Source of the DNA: Pilimelia columellifera
Lineage (GTDB): Bacteria; Actinomycetota; Actinomycetes; Mycobacteriales; Micromonosporaceae
Assembly: GCF_039532605.1 (NCBI RefSeq)
Contig: NZ_BAAARY010000001.1
Span: 186,001 to 250,000, forward strand
Length of the DNA stretch: 64,000 bases
Reading direction: 5' to 3'
Shown here: positions 8,950 through 17,315 of the stretch, one piece after another
Position numbering within the stretch: position 1 is the stretch's first letter
Layout: each line of letters begins with the position of its first letter
Notes under the pieces: model-generated
Told to the model about the DNA's origin: nothing
What the model saw: only the letters and a program-made list of their open reading frames with translations
Databases searched by the model: none
Made by a program: the position numbers and the translations under genes

Positions 8950-9077
8950 GGTTCCGCCATTCTGTCAGCGGCATCCGCCCCGCGTGTCGGCACCCCCGCG
9001 CCGCATCATCGCAGGCCACCGACGGTCGCCCCCCGGTTGAGTCAGCCGGCTGTGGGCGGGCCGGTTACGGTTGGGCG

Positions 9078-9398
9078 GTGGAGCCCCCCGGTCTGACGAT
9101 CACGACCCGGTCCACCGACCCGGCCGAGATGGTCGTGACGGTGGCCGGCGAGATCGACATCAACACCGTCAGCTCGCTGACGACCGTCGTCGACGAGGCG
9201 CTCGGCGACGGGCCGAGCCGGATCGTGCTGGACCTCGGCGGCGTCACCTTCTGCGACTCGACCGGGCTGGGCACGCTGGTGCTGCTCAACCGGCAGGCAG
9301 CCACGGCGCGGGCTGTCCTGGTGCTCACCAACGTCGGCGGCTACCTGCTACGAACATTGGAGATCACCGGGCTGACCAGCGCCCTCACCATCCGCTGA
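9078..9398 (+). CDS. STAS-domain anti-sigma factor antagonist
   Basis: A 106-residue single-domain protein starting at a GTG. The diagnostic segment is VTFCDSTGLGTLVLL, holding the DSTGL motif whose Ser is phosphorylated by an anti-sigma kinase in SpoIIAA/RsbV proteins. Such proteins bind and remove an anti-sigma factor when unphosphorylated. No partner kinase or sigma gene lies nearby, so it is an orphan antagonist; two more STAS genes occur within 7 kb. The N-terminal strand (LTITTRSTDPAEMVVTVAGEIDINT) is normal for the fold. It converges on the TIR/WD40 gene, with 73 bases between the stops. Confidence 0.88.
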   Translation: MEPPGLTITTRSTDPAEMVVTVAGEIDINTVSSLTTVVDEALGDGPSRIVLDLGGVTFCDSTGLGTLVLLNRQAATARAVLVLTNVGGYLLRTLEITGLTSALTIR

Positions 9399-9471
9399 GC
9401 CGAACGACTGGGCCTCCTCTGCGAGACGAGACGGTTCACGTTGATCGCTGAGTCACGCGCCGCTCGGCGGC

Positions 9472-12400
9472 TCAGCGGCGACACGTCGGTTGGTAGGACA
9501 ACTCGGGAATGTAGGACGCCCACTCCTCCCGGGTGAAACCTCGGGTCGCGACGGCGCAAGCCGCCTTCTCCGGATCGCCGAGAACAGCTTGGAGATCGGT
9601 GAGATCCCACACCGTCACCTTGTAGTCGAAGCGAGGGTAGACGCCGTTGACCGCGAGCATGCCGCCGTCCCCGCTGAACACCACCGGATCGAGCATCCTG
9701 TGATGACTTCGGAGCGTGGCGACCCGCATCGGCCCGGCGTGATCGGCGACATTCCATATCAATAAGGTGCCATCATGGCTGCCGGTCGCCAATATTCGCC
9801 CATCCGGACTGAACGCCACCGACGTGACAGTATCGGTATGGCCAGCCAGTGTCCCAAGCCGCCGCGGCTGGGCGCGATCAGCAACGTTCCACAAGGTGGT
9901 GGTCGTTGAGCCGGCGACAGCCAAACTGTCGCCGTCCGGGCTAAAGGCTGCTGATCGCATGTCTTGGCCTTCAATCCGCAACACCCCCACCTGGACGGGG
10001 GATGAGGCGCCACGGAGTTCCCAGAGGAACGTTTTTCCGCTGCTGACCACTGCCAACGTGCGGCCGTCGGGGCTGAATGTTGCCGACGACACATTTCCGC
10101 CGTCACCGGGCAATATGGCGGCCTGGAGGGGGTGATGGCGATCTGTCAGGTCCCATAGGACGACGTCGTCATGGTTCCAGTAGCGGACGGCCAGGGTCTT
10201 GCCGTCCGCGCTGAACCTCGCAGACTCTGGCCATTGTTCCTGTTGGTGAGATCTGAGAAGAATCCGCGGTCGGTTCGACTCACTGATGTCCCACACAGTG
10301 ATCCATTGATCGGCCCCGGCCATCGCGACGAGCTGGCCGTCCCCACTGATGGTTGCTTCGTCTGTATCGCCGTCATGCATCGGTAGCATGACCTGACCTA
10401 TGGGTGAAGACGGGTCCTTCAAATCCCAGTGGCTCATCCTTCCATCGTCGCTGGTGGTGACCAGCGAGCGGCGATCCGCGGTAAACGCCAAGGGAAAAAT
10501 CGCACCTGTAGGCTGGAATATATCAACTAACGGCTTAGGTGCCCCGTTTGGGAAGACATTCCACAATTTGGCTTGTCTTTCCTCGTCCATTGTGGCTACT
10601 ATTTGTCCATCCGGGCTGAATACCACGGACCGGAGAAATTCTCCATGGCCGGTCATGCTTGTGAGTCGAAATGAGGCCGGTAGATCTTTTACATACCAAA
10701 GCGTCGCCGTTCCCCACTCATCAACAGCAACAAGTACGTGGCCGTCTTTACTGAAGCTGGCTGACATCAGATTCGCGGAATCCGTCGACAATACGGCGAC
10801 CTGCTGCGGTTTCGCTCGATCCTCAAAATCCCAGATTGCCACTCTCCTGTCCCCTCCCCTGGTCGTGGCGAGATATCTACCGGACGGGCTGAAGGATGCC
10901 GATTCCACGTAGGGAGTGGCGTTGTCGATAAGGCCAAGAGCGACGGGCTTCCTCGGATCAGTAATATCCCAGACTGTACCGATCCCGGTGGTCACTGCAG
11001 ACCGACCGTCCAGACTGAACTCAAATTCTCCTCTGCTTTGGACTGTCAGCAAAGACAGCAATTGGGGACTACTCCGGTCGGAGACATCCCACAGTTGGAT
11101 AATTTTCGCTCCGTGTTGCGTCGCAAGCGTGCGCCCGTCGGGCGCAAACACAATCCTCCAAGCCCCCTCGTCTCCGACGATCGACCCCAGAGGAAGAGGG
11201 CGAGCCCGGTCAGTCAGATCCCAGAGGCGCACCGAGTTTCCCAGGCCGGCGACAGCAAGTGTTCGACCGTCAGGGCTGAACGCCAGAGCTACCACGCCAG
11301 CCTCGCCGCTGCTGAAGGACGCGAGTAGAGCAGGCTCCGCACGCTTACTGGTTTTCCACAGTGACACCGCGGTCCCCTCGACCCTGGCGGTAGCCAATGT
11401 TCCGTCGGCGGCGAACGCGATGCGGTCAACGCCGTCGATATCCCCGGCGCGATTCGTCGTGGTGACCAGACCAGCGAGCTCCGCTCTGGTCTCGGAGTCC
11501 GGCTTGAGTTGATGCGCGGCCAGGGCCAGCCTGATCGCGGCCTGCTGATCCTCCGCCATGGCGACCTTCGCCTGATTCACCAGCCGCCGCGCGCTGGCGA
11601 TCCGCTGTTGCCTGTCGGCCTCCGCGGCGGCAGCGCGGGCCGCCCGCTCCTGTTCCCGCGCGATCTGCTGCTGCCGGCGCGCCTCCTGCGCCGCTACTTC
11701 GGCCAATCGGCCCTGCTCGCGGGCCGATTCCTCGTGCCGGCGGGCCTCCGCTGCCCAACGGTCTGCCAACTCGTGTTGCCTGCGGGCCAGTAGCTCCTGG
11801 TGGCGGGCGAGCGCGGCTGCCCGGTTCGCCAGCTGCTGCTTGCGGCGGGCGTTGACGGCCTGCCGGTCGGCTTCGGCCGACGCGCGCTGCGCCGCGTGTT
11901 TCTGCTGGCGGGCGATCTCCCCCTGCCGGCGCGCCTCCAGCGCCGCGTCCAACGCCCGGGCTTCCTGCTGGCGCGCCTGTTCGGCGGAGCGCTCGGCGTT
12001 GTCCCGCTGCTGGGATGCCGCGTGTTCCTGCCGCCGGGCCTCGGTCGTCGCCTGGCTCGCCCGGTCGGCGTTCCGCACCGCCCACACCCCGGCCAGCGAC
12101 GCCACCAGCGCCAGGATCACCAGTGTGGAGACCGCCGCTGACTGCAACCGACGCGCCCGGCGGTGCCGGCGCACGTCCTCGCCTTCCAGCTCGTCCTTGC
12201 TGACCCCGTGCATCGGCGCGGCCAGCTGGGCGATCGCGTCCCGGAACCGCGAGTGCCGCAGGCTCAGATGCCGGTCGTCACGCGCCCACCGCAGGTCCAG
12301 GTACAGCGGCTCCTCAGCGAAGACTCCACGCAGGGCCGCCGGGGCGGCGGTGCAGTCGTCGGCGAAGTCGCCGCGCTCGGCGTCCCAGGACCAGTGCCCG

Positions 12401-12708
12401 TCGGTCACCACCGGCAGGATCCGGTCCGCGGACTTCGTCGCCAGCCAGTGCTCGATCTCCCGGTTCACCCACGCCGACCGGGCCGCCTGGGGCGAGGCCA
12501 GCAGCACGAAGAAGTCCGAGTCGTCCAGGGCCTGCTGAATGGACGACCACAGCCGGGGCGTCACCGACAGCCCCGTCTGGTCCCGGAAGATCCACAACGC
12601 ACGCCGCCGATGCCAGGGCCTCGCCAACTGGTGCAGGCCCCGCTGCACGGCCGGCGCCAACCGACCGTCAGCCGCGTGACTGTACGAAATGAACCCGTTG
12701 AAGGTCAT
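9472..12708 (-). CDS. TIR domain - transmembrane - coiled coil - WD40 repeat protein
   Basis: From the ATG at 12706-12708 this is a 1078-residue protein; an upstream in-frame extension to 12849 lacks domain features. Residues 1-105 form a TIR fold beginning FNGFISYSHAADG, with FRDQTGLSV at about 41-49 and Glu84 in WVNREIEHWL, the place of the catalytic Glu of TIR NAD-cleaving enzymes. A single hydrophobic helix lies at about 190-211 after an Arg-rich stretch. Residues about 215-430 are an Ala/Arg/Gln/Glu heptad-like coiled coil with repeated ARRQ and ARQQ units. From about 460 to 1045 there are WD40-type repeats (FSPDGRTLAV, then LWDLTDR), about 13 by eye. The tail FTREEWASYIPELSYQPTC is typical of actinobacterial WD40 sensors. 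It may be a membrane-tethered receptor with a cytoplasmic effector; the ligand and effector activity are unknown. Confidence 0.88.
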   Translation of the reverse strand: MTFNGFISYSHAADGRLAPAVQRGLHQLARPWHRRRALWIFRDQTGLSVTPRLWSSIQQALDDSDFFVLLASPQAARSAWVNREIEHWLATKSADRILPVVTDGHWSWDAERGDFADDCTAAPAALRGVFAEEPLYLDLRWARDDRHLSLRHSRFRDAIAQLAAPMHGVSKDELEGEDVRRHRRARRLQSAAVSTLVILALVASLAGVWAVRNADRASQATTEARRQEHAASQQRDNAERSAEQARQQEARALDAALEARRQGEIARQQKHAAQRASAEADRQAVNARRKQQLANRAAALARHQELLARRQHELADRWAAEARRHEESAREQGRLAEVAAQEARRQQQIAREQERAARAAAAEADRQQRIASARRLVNQAKVAMAEDQQAAIRLALAAHQLKPDSETRAELAGLVTTTNRAGDIDGVDRIAFAADGTLATARVEGTAVSLWKTSKRAEPALLASFSSGEAGVVALAFSPDGRTLAVAGLGNSVRLWDLTDRARPLPLGSIVGDEGAWRIVFAPDGRTLATQHGAKIIQLWDVSDRSSPQLLSLLTVQSRGEFEFSLDGRSAVTTGIGTVWDITDPRKPVALGLIDNATPYVESASFSPSGRYLATTRGGDRRVAIWDFEDRAKPQQVAVLSTDSANLMSASFSKDGHVLVAVDEWGTATLWYVKDLPASFRLTSMTGHGEFLRSVVFSPDGQIVATMDEERQAKLWNVFPNGAPKPLVDIFQPTGAIFPLAFTADRRSLVTTSDDGRMSHWDLKDPSSPIGQVMLPMHDGDTDEATISGDGQLVAMAGADQWITVWDISESNRPRILLRSHQQEQWPESARFSADGKTLAVRYWNHDDVVLWDLTDRHHPLQAAILPGDGGNVSSATFSPDGRTLAVVSSGKTFLWELRGASSPVQVGVLRIEGQDMRSAAFSPDGDSLAVAGSTTTTLWNVADRAQPRRLGTLAGHTDTVTSVAFSPDGRILATGSHDGTLLIWNVADHAGPMRVATLRSHHRMLDPVVFSGDGGMLAVNGVYPRFDYKVTVWDLTDLQAVLGDPEKAACAVATRGFTREEWASYIPELSYQPTCRR

Positions 12709-12880
12709 GAGGCGCCCCACTCGTGCCGATGTTCCGGGCGCCGATTCTCCATCGCATCGCCGGCTACAGAAACTGACCGGCCCGATCCACGAGATCGTCG
12801 TCTCCCCGCGCCAACGTATCGACCAGGAGAGCGGGTGGGGTAGATCCACTGGGGAGCGCGGGTGTCCAGCACGTCAGCGC

Positions 12881-12924
12881 AGCTGAGGGGCGGTGGGCTC
12901 AACATTCACCGCCCCTCAGCTTTT
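12881..12924 (+). terminator. Intrinsic terminator, + strand, with no recognised gene before it
   Basis: A perfect 15-bp stem (12881-12895 with 12907-12921) around an 11-base loop is followed by TTTT on the + strand. Only this strand has a T run. The nearest upstream annotated + gene ends at 9398, so the terminator has no obvious coding client. It may stop antisense transcription out of the TIR/WD40 gene or end a small RNA starting within about 12720-12880. Confidence 0.6.
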
Positions 12925-13102
12925 CGGATCGACCATTCGTCCGTTGGCACGACGGTATGACTTCTGCCACAGTGAGATGGCCATCGATCGATGCCGGGCG
13001 CAATTCCCTCACACCGGCACAGATCGATCCGGCAGACCACGGCGGACGGCCTGGGGGACACCAGCCTCCGCCACCTGACCGACTCTCCGAAGGAGATCCC
13101 TC

Positions 13103-13492
13103 ATGAAGCTCAGCCGCTGGCTCGGCGCCGCCCTCATCGGCGCCGGCGTCCTCGTCGCGCCGCTCTCAGCCAACGCCGCCCCTCAATCCGGGGCAGCCCC
13201 GGCCAGGGTGATGCTGTTTGCCTTCGACAGCTACGACGACGCCGAAACGGTCGGTGAGGAGGGCGAAGACGCCGGTTACTGGTGGAACTACTGGATCGAC
13301 AGCGACCGGGGCAGCTACAGCCTCTACATCAAGTACCACAAGCGTTACACCAGCCGCCCGGGGACGGTGCTCTACACCGCCTCAGATGTCGGCCAGTGCA
13401 ACGACCTCGGCGGGCAAGGGATCAAGCACCGCGTGTGGGCAGGCTTCACGTGCGGCGGCGATGCGGGCAGGGGAACGCTGACGGCGAAGTGA
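13103..13492 (+). CDS. Small secreted protein, unknown function
   Basis: A 129-residue protein with a clear Sec signal peptide (MKLSRWLGAALIGAGVLVAP followed by LSANA, cleavage expected near residue 26). The AAGGAG before the ATG is a strong ribosome binding site. The mature part of about 103 residues is acidic at first (DSYDDAETVGEEGEDAG) and then aromatic-rich (YWWNYWIDSDRGSYSLYIKY), with two Cys (CNDLGGQGIKHRVWAGFTC) that could form a disulphide. I do not recognise a family. It is flanked by a + strand terminator upstream (12881-12924) and its own hairpin downstream, so it is probably monocistronic. Confidence 0.82.
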   Translation: MKLSRWLGAALIGAGVLVAPLSANAAPQSGAAPARVMLFAFDSYDDAETVGEEGEDAGYWWNYWIDSDRGSYSLYIKYHKRYTSRPGTVLYTASDVGQCNDLGGQGIKHRVWAGFTCGGDAGRGTLTAK

Positions 13493-13500
13493 GGGACGGC

Positions 13501-13535
13501 TGACGGCGGGGCGCAGAGCCTGCGCCCCGCCGTCA
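13501..13535 (+). terminator. Hairpin terminator after the small secreted protein
   Basis: A perfect 16-bp inverted repeat (13501-13516 and 13520-13535) with a 3-base loop starts 8 bases after the stop at 13492. There is no T run, as is common for actinobacterial terminators. Confidence 0.7.
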
Positions 13536-13583
13536 GGCCCGCCCGGGGCCCGCGCGGCCTTGACGGCCGGTAACGTGCCCAGA

Positions 13584-15686
13584 GTGACCACACCCTCACT
13601 CAGGCCCCATTCCGCGCAGCCGCCGGTGGCCAAGCGCGTTCCAGCTGTCCGCATCCACCACGGCGACACCGTCGAGGACGAGTACGCCTGGCTCGCCGAC
13701 AAGAGCGACCCCGACACCATCGCCCACCTCGAAGCGGAGAACGCCTACACCGAGGCGGCGACCAGCCACCTGAACGGTCTACGCGAGACCCTCTTCAACG
13801 AGATCAAGGCCCGCACCAAGGAAACCGACCTGTCGGTGCCCGTACGCAAGGGCGTCTACTGGCACTACAGCCGCACCGTCGAGGGCCAGCAGTACGGCAT
13901 CCACTGCCGCCGCCCGGCGCTGCCGGACGAGTCCGCACCCCCGGCCACCGACGGTGGCCCCCTCGACGGCGAGCAGATCATGCTCGACGGCAACGAGCTG
14001 GCCGCCGGCCACGAGTTCTTCGCCCTCGGCGCCTTCGCCGTCAGCCCGGACGCCCGCCGGCTGGCCTTCTCCACCGACTTCGTCGGCGACGAACAGTTCA
14101 CCCTGCGGATCAAGGATCTGACGACCGGCGAGATGCTCGCCGACGAGATCCCCAAAACGGCGTACGGGGCGGCCTGGTCGGCGGACGGCTCGACGCTGTT
14201 CTATCTGACCGTCGACGAGGCGTGGCGCCCGCACCGGGTGTGGCGGCACACCGTCGGCACCGCCCACGACGCCGACGTGCTGGTCTTCGAGGAGCCCGAC
14301 GAGCGGTTCTGGGTCGGCGTCGAGCTGACCCGCTCCGAACGGTTCATCCTCATCGACGTCCACAGCAAGCTCACCAGCGAGGTGCTGGCGATCCCGGCGG
14401 CCGACCCGACCGCCGAGCCGTTCATCATCGCCGAGCGCCGGCAGGGCGTGGAGTACGCGGTCGAGCACCACGGCCACCGCTTCCTCGTCCTGCACAACGA
14501 CGGCGCCGAGGACTTCGCGCTCGCGTACACGTCGGCCGACGCTCCCGGCGACTGGGTGGAGCTGGTCCCCCACCAGCCCGGCGTCCGCCTGGAAAGCGTC
14601 GACGCCTTTGCCGATCACCTGGTGCTCTCGCTGCGCCAGGACGGCCTCACCGGTCTACGGGTCCTGCCGGCGGCCGGCGGCGAGCCCTTCGACATCGGCT
14701 TCCCGGAGCCGATCTACACCGTGGGGCTGGGGTCGAACCCCGAGTACCGCACGTCGTCGCTGCGTCTGGGCTACACGTCGTTGGTCACCCCGGACTCGGT
14801 CTACGACTACGACCTGCCGTCGCGGGAACTGCTGTTGCGCAAGCGTAAGGCGGTGCTCGGCGGCTTCGACCCGGTCGACTACGAGCAGCACCGCGAGTGG
14901 GCCGTCGCCGACGACGGCGCCCGGGTGCCGATCTCCGTCGTGTGCCGCCGGGGCGTCCCCCGGGACGGTTCGGCGCCGTGCGTCGTCTACGGCTACGGCT
15001 CCTACGAGGCGTCGATGGATCCGTGGTTCTCGATCCCGCGGCTGTCGTTGCTGGACCGGGGTGTGGTGTTCGCGGTCGCGCACATCCGCGGCGGCGGCGA
15101 GCTGGGCCGGCGCTGGTATGACGACGGCAAGCTGCTGGCGAAGAAGAACACCTTCACCGACTTCGTCGCCTGCGCCCGGCACCTGGCCAGCTCCGGCTGG
15201 ACGTCGCCGCGCCGGCTGGTGGCCCGGGGCGGCTCCGCCGGCGGCCTGCTCATGGGCGCGGTCGCCAACCTCGCCCCGGACGCCTTCGCCGGCATCCTCG
15301 CCCAGGTGCCGTTCGTGGACCCACTAACCACGATCCTGGACCCGTCATTGCCGCTGACGGTCACCGAGTGGGAGGAGTGGGGCAACCCGCTCGACGACGC
15401 CGAGGCCTACGCCTACATCAAGTCGTACTCGCCGTACGAGAACATCTCCCCGCAGCGCTATCCGGCGATCCTGGCGATGAGCGGCCTCAACGACACCCGG
15501 GTCATCTACACCGAGCCGACGAAGTGGATCGCCCGGCTGCGGGCCGTCGCCCCCGGTGGGGACTACCTGCTCAAGACCGAGATGGGCGCCGGCCACGGCG
15601 GCCCGAGCGGTCGGTACGACGCCTGGCGTGAGGAGGCGTTCATGACCGCGTGGACGCTGGACCGGTTCGGGCTGGCCAAAGGCTGA
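13584..15686 (+). CDS. S9A family oligopeptidase (oligopeptidase B type)
   Basis: The GTG at 13584 gives 700 residues starting VTTPSLRPHS; a TTG at 13560 is also in frame but less likely. The N-terminal half is the seven-bladed propeller of prolyl oligopeptidases, entered by KRVPAVRIHHGDTVEDEYAWL. The C-terminal catalytic domain has the nucleophile in RGGSAGGLLMGAVAN, the Asp in SGLNDTRV and the His in GAGHGGPSGRY. The overall sequence, including KARTKETDLSVPVRKG, resembles oligopeptidase B (PtrB), which cuts short peptides after basic residues. There is no signal peptide, so it is cytosolic. A 23-bp hairpin follows the gene. Confidence 0.92.
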   Translation: MTTPSLRPHSAQPPVAKRVPAVRIHHGDTVEDEYAWLADKSDPDTIAHLEAENAYTEAATSHLNGLRETLFNEIKARTKETDLSVPVRKGVYWHYSRTVEGQQYGIHCRRPALPDESAPPATDGGPLDGEQIMLDGNELAAGHEFFALGAFAVSPDARRLAFSTDFVGDEQFTLRIKDLTTGEMLADEIPKTAYGAAWSADGSTLFYLTVDEAWRPHRVWRHTVGTAHDADVLVFEEPDERFWVGVELTRSERFILIDVHSKLTSEVLAIPAADPTAEPFIIAERRQGVEYAVEHHGHRFLVLHNDGAEDFALAYTSADAPGDWVELVPHQPGVRLESVDAFADHLVLSLRQDGLTGLRVLPAAGGEPFDIGFPEPIYTVGLGSNPEYRTSSLRLGYTSLVTPDSVYDYDLPSRELLLRKRKAVLGGFDPVDYEQHREWAVADDGARVPISVVCRRGVPRDGSAPCVVYGYGSYEASMDPWFSIPRLSLLDRGVVFAVAHIRGGGELGRRWYDDGKLLAKKNTFTDFVACARHLASSGWTSPRRLVARGGSAGGLLMGAVANLAPDAFAGILAQVPFVDPLTTILDPSLPLTVTEWEEWGNPLDDAEAYAYIKSYSPYENISPQRYPAILAMSGLNDTRVIYTEPTKWIARLRAVAPGGDYLLKTEMGAGHGGPSGRYDAWREEAFMTAWTLDRFGLAKG

Positions 15687-15716
15687 CCGGCCGTCCGGCC
15701 CGCCGGACGACAGCGA

Positions 15717-15770
15717 TCAGGGGACCCCCGCCGCGTCCGCTCCGAACCGGACGCGGCGGGGGTCCCCTGA
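15717..15770. terminator. Bidirectional hairpin terminator between convergent genes
   Basis: A perfect 23-bp inverted repeat (15717-15739 and 15748-15770) with an 8-base loop lies between the oligopeptidase stop (15686) and the stop of the leftward STAS gene (15798). It can serve both strands. Confidence 0.8.
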
Positions 15771-15797
15771 CCATCGGGGGGATGCGGGCCGTGAGGG

Positions 15798-16118
15798 TCA
15801 GGCCGCCTTGGGGTAGGCCTGTTGGATCGCGAAGCGCAGCTCTGCGCCGTCCCGGACGACGTACCGCCGGCCGCCGGGCAGCCGCAAATGGAGCGCCAGG
15901 TCGATGTCGCCGGCGTCGTCGGCGGCCTGGGCGAGGACCTCGACCACCCCCGCGTCGAGCGTGGGAACCCGGACCAGGTCGATGACCAGCGGGGAGACGC
16001 CTTCGTCGAGCAGTGCCTGGAGCGCGTTGTCGAGCTGCACGCTCACCGAGCCGCCGAGTGGACAGTCGGCCCAGATGAGCGCCGCCTCGCTGAGACGGAT
16101 GACGGTGAGGACTGCCAT
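15798..16118 (-). CDS. STAS-like protein
   Basis: From the ATG at 16116-16118, preceded by a GGGGGTGG purine run, the product has 106 residues. It follows the STAS pattern: an N-terminal strand, then LDNALQALLDEGVSPLVIDLVRVPTLDAGVVEVLAQAAD. The usual DSTGL is replaced by LDAGV, so there is no phosphorylatable Ser at that place. This suggests a constitutively active or non-kinase-regulated antagonist, or a structural STAS module. It is divergent from the canonical STAS gene at 16343, with about 220 bases between them, so the two may share regulation. Confidence 0.7.
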   Translation of the reverse strand: MAVLTVIRLSEAALIWADCPLGGSVSVQLDNALQALLDEGVSPLVIDLVRVPTLDAGVVEVLAQAADDAGDIDLALHLRLPGGRRYVVRDGAELRFAIQQAYPKAA

Positions 16119-16342
16119 GACCACCACCCCCAAGGAAAGCCACCCTGGAGTTAAGGGTCTTACCACGCTACCGACTGGGCCCGGCCCAGGTAAATCCCCC
16201 AAAAGTCATACTGTCGGGCGCGACGGCACAGACCTCGCCGCTCAACGCCAGCTCAACGCCGAGTCCGCCGATGAGGAGGGAGTGGCTGCGGCCCGGCTGG
16301 GCGGTGGAGTACGGTTCCACCATCACGGCGGAAGGTCTGGAG

Positions 16343-16699
16343 ATGTCTTTGACGGTGCGGTCCCAGCTGCGGGAGGACACAGCGGTGATTTCGGTCGCCG
16401 GCGAGCTCGACATGGCCACTGCGCCTGAGCTACAGACACACGTCAACGAACTCACCGAGCAGGGGTGCCAGCGCCTCATCTTCGATCTCGGCGACACATC
16501 GTTCTGCGACTCGACCGGGCTGTCGGTCTTCGTCCGCGCCAAGAACACCTGCGACGCCGCCGGCGGCGACCTACGCCTGGCCGCCCCGCAGCGCGGGGTG
16601 CGGCGGATCCTTGAGGTCAGCGGGCTCATCGACGTCCTGCCGACCTACGACACAGTCGAGGACGCGATCTCGGCGAGCGCCGTCACCGCCTCGGAGTAA
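16343..16699 (+). CDS. STAS-domain anti-sigma factor antagonist
   Basis: The ATG at 16343 has GGAAGG and GGAG just upstream and gives MSLTVRSQLREDTAVISVAG, so the frame before it is dropped. The 118-residue product has DTSFCDSTGLSVFVRAKN with the phosphorylatable Ser, and the final helix pattern RGVRRILEVSGLIDVLP. It is a canonical RsbV/SpoIIAA-type antagonist that would bind an RsbW-type anti-sigma kinase. No such kinase is encoded nearby. It is divergent from a STAS-like gene that lacks the Ser. Confidence 0.9.
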   Translation: MSLTVRSQLREDTAVISVAGELDMATAPELQTHVNELTEQGCQRLIFDLGDTSFCDSTGLSVFVRAKNTCDAAGGDLRLAAPQRGVRRILEVSGLIDVLPTYDTVEDAISASAVTASE

Positions 16700-16783
16700 C
16701 CGGTCCGGGTCTGCGGGTAACCAGCCGACGGCCGCCCGCGGCGCCCCTGCGCCGCCGCAACCCCGCGCCGCTAGCCTGTGCCC

Positions 16784-17188
16784 ATGCTTAAGGGTTTCAA
16801 AGACTTCATCATGCGCGGCAACGTCGTCGACCTCGCGGTCGGCGTCGTCATCGGCGCCGCTTTCACCGCGGTCGTCACCCAGCTCACCAAGTCGTTCCTC
16901 GAACCGCTGATCAAGCTGGCGTCCGGCGGTGAGGCCCTCGCTGCGGGACAGTGGGTCGTGAAAGAGGCCCCAGACGGCAGTCCGCTGATCGCGTTCGCCT
17001 GGGCGGCGTTCGTCAACCAGGTGGTCACCTTCCTGCTGACGGCGGCGGTTATCTACTTTGTCGTCGTCCTGCCCCTCAACAAGCTCGCCGAGCGGCGCAA
17101 GAAGGGTGTTGAGCCCGAGTCGAAGGCGCCGAGCGAGGACGTCATCCTGCTCACCGAGATCCGCGACCTGCTGCGCCAGCGTGGCTGA
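16784..17188 (+). CDS. mscL: Large-conductance mechanosensitive channel MscL
   Basis: The ATG at 16784 gives MLKGFKDFIMRGNVVDLAVG, the standard MscL amino terminus; a GTG two codons earlier is also in frame. The 134-residue length is normal. Two membrane helices (about 12-40 and 74-98) flank an extracellular loop, and the C-terminal cytoplasmic helix ends SEDVILLTEIRDLLRQR. The homopentamer opens under membrane tension to release solutes during hypo-osmotic shock. The gene follows the STAS gene by 84 bases and ends before a strong terminator. Confidence 0.96.
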   Translation: MLKGFKDFIMRGNVVDLAVGVVIGAAFTAVVTQLTKSFLEPLIKLASGGEALAAGQWVVKEAPDGSPLIAFAWAAFVNQVVTFLLTAAVIYFVVVLPLNKLAERRKKGVEPESKAPSEDVILLTEIRDLLRQRG

Positions 17189-17213
17189 CCGGTAGCAGCC
17201 CAGGGTGGGAACC

Positions 17214-17262
17214 GAGAAAGGGGGCGGCGGACCGGATCAGCCGGTCCGCCGCCCCCTTTCTC
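17214..17262. terminator. Hairpin terminator after mscL
   Basis: A perfect 22-bp inverted repeat (17214-17235 and 17241-17262) with a 5-base loop lies between mscL (+) and the convergent M1 peptidase gene. A short TTTCTC stretch is part of the 3' arm. Confidence 0.82.
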
Positions 17263-17315
17263 AATCCACGGACGCGCGTCGCATCACCTGCCCGCGGTCA
17301 CGCCACTGACGCCGG

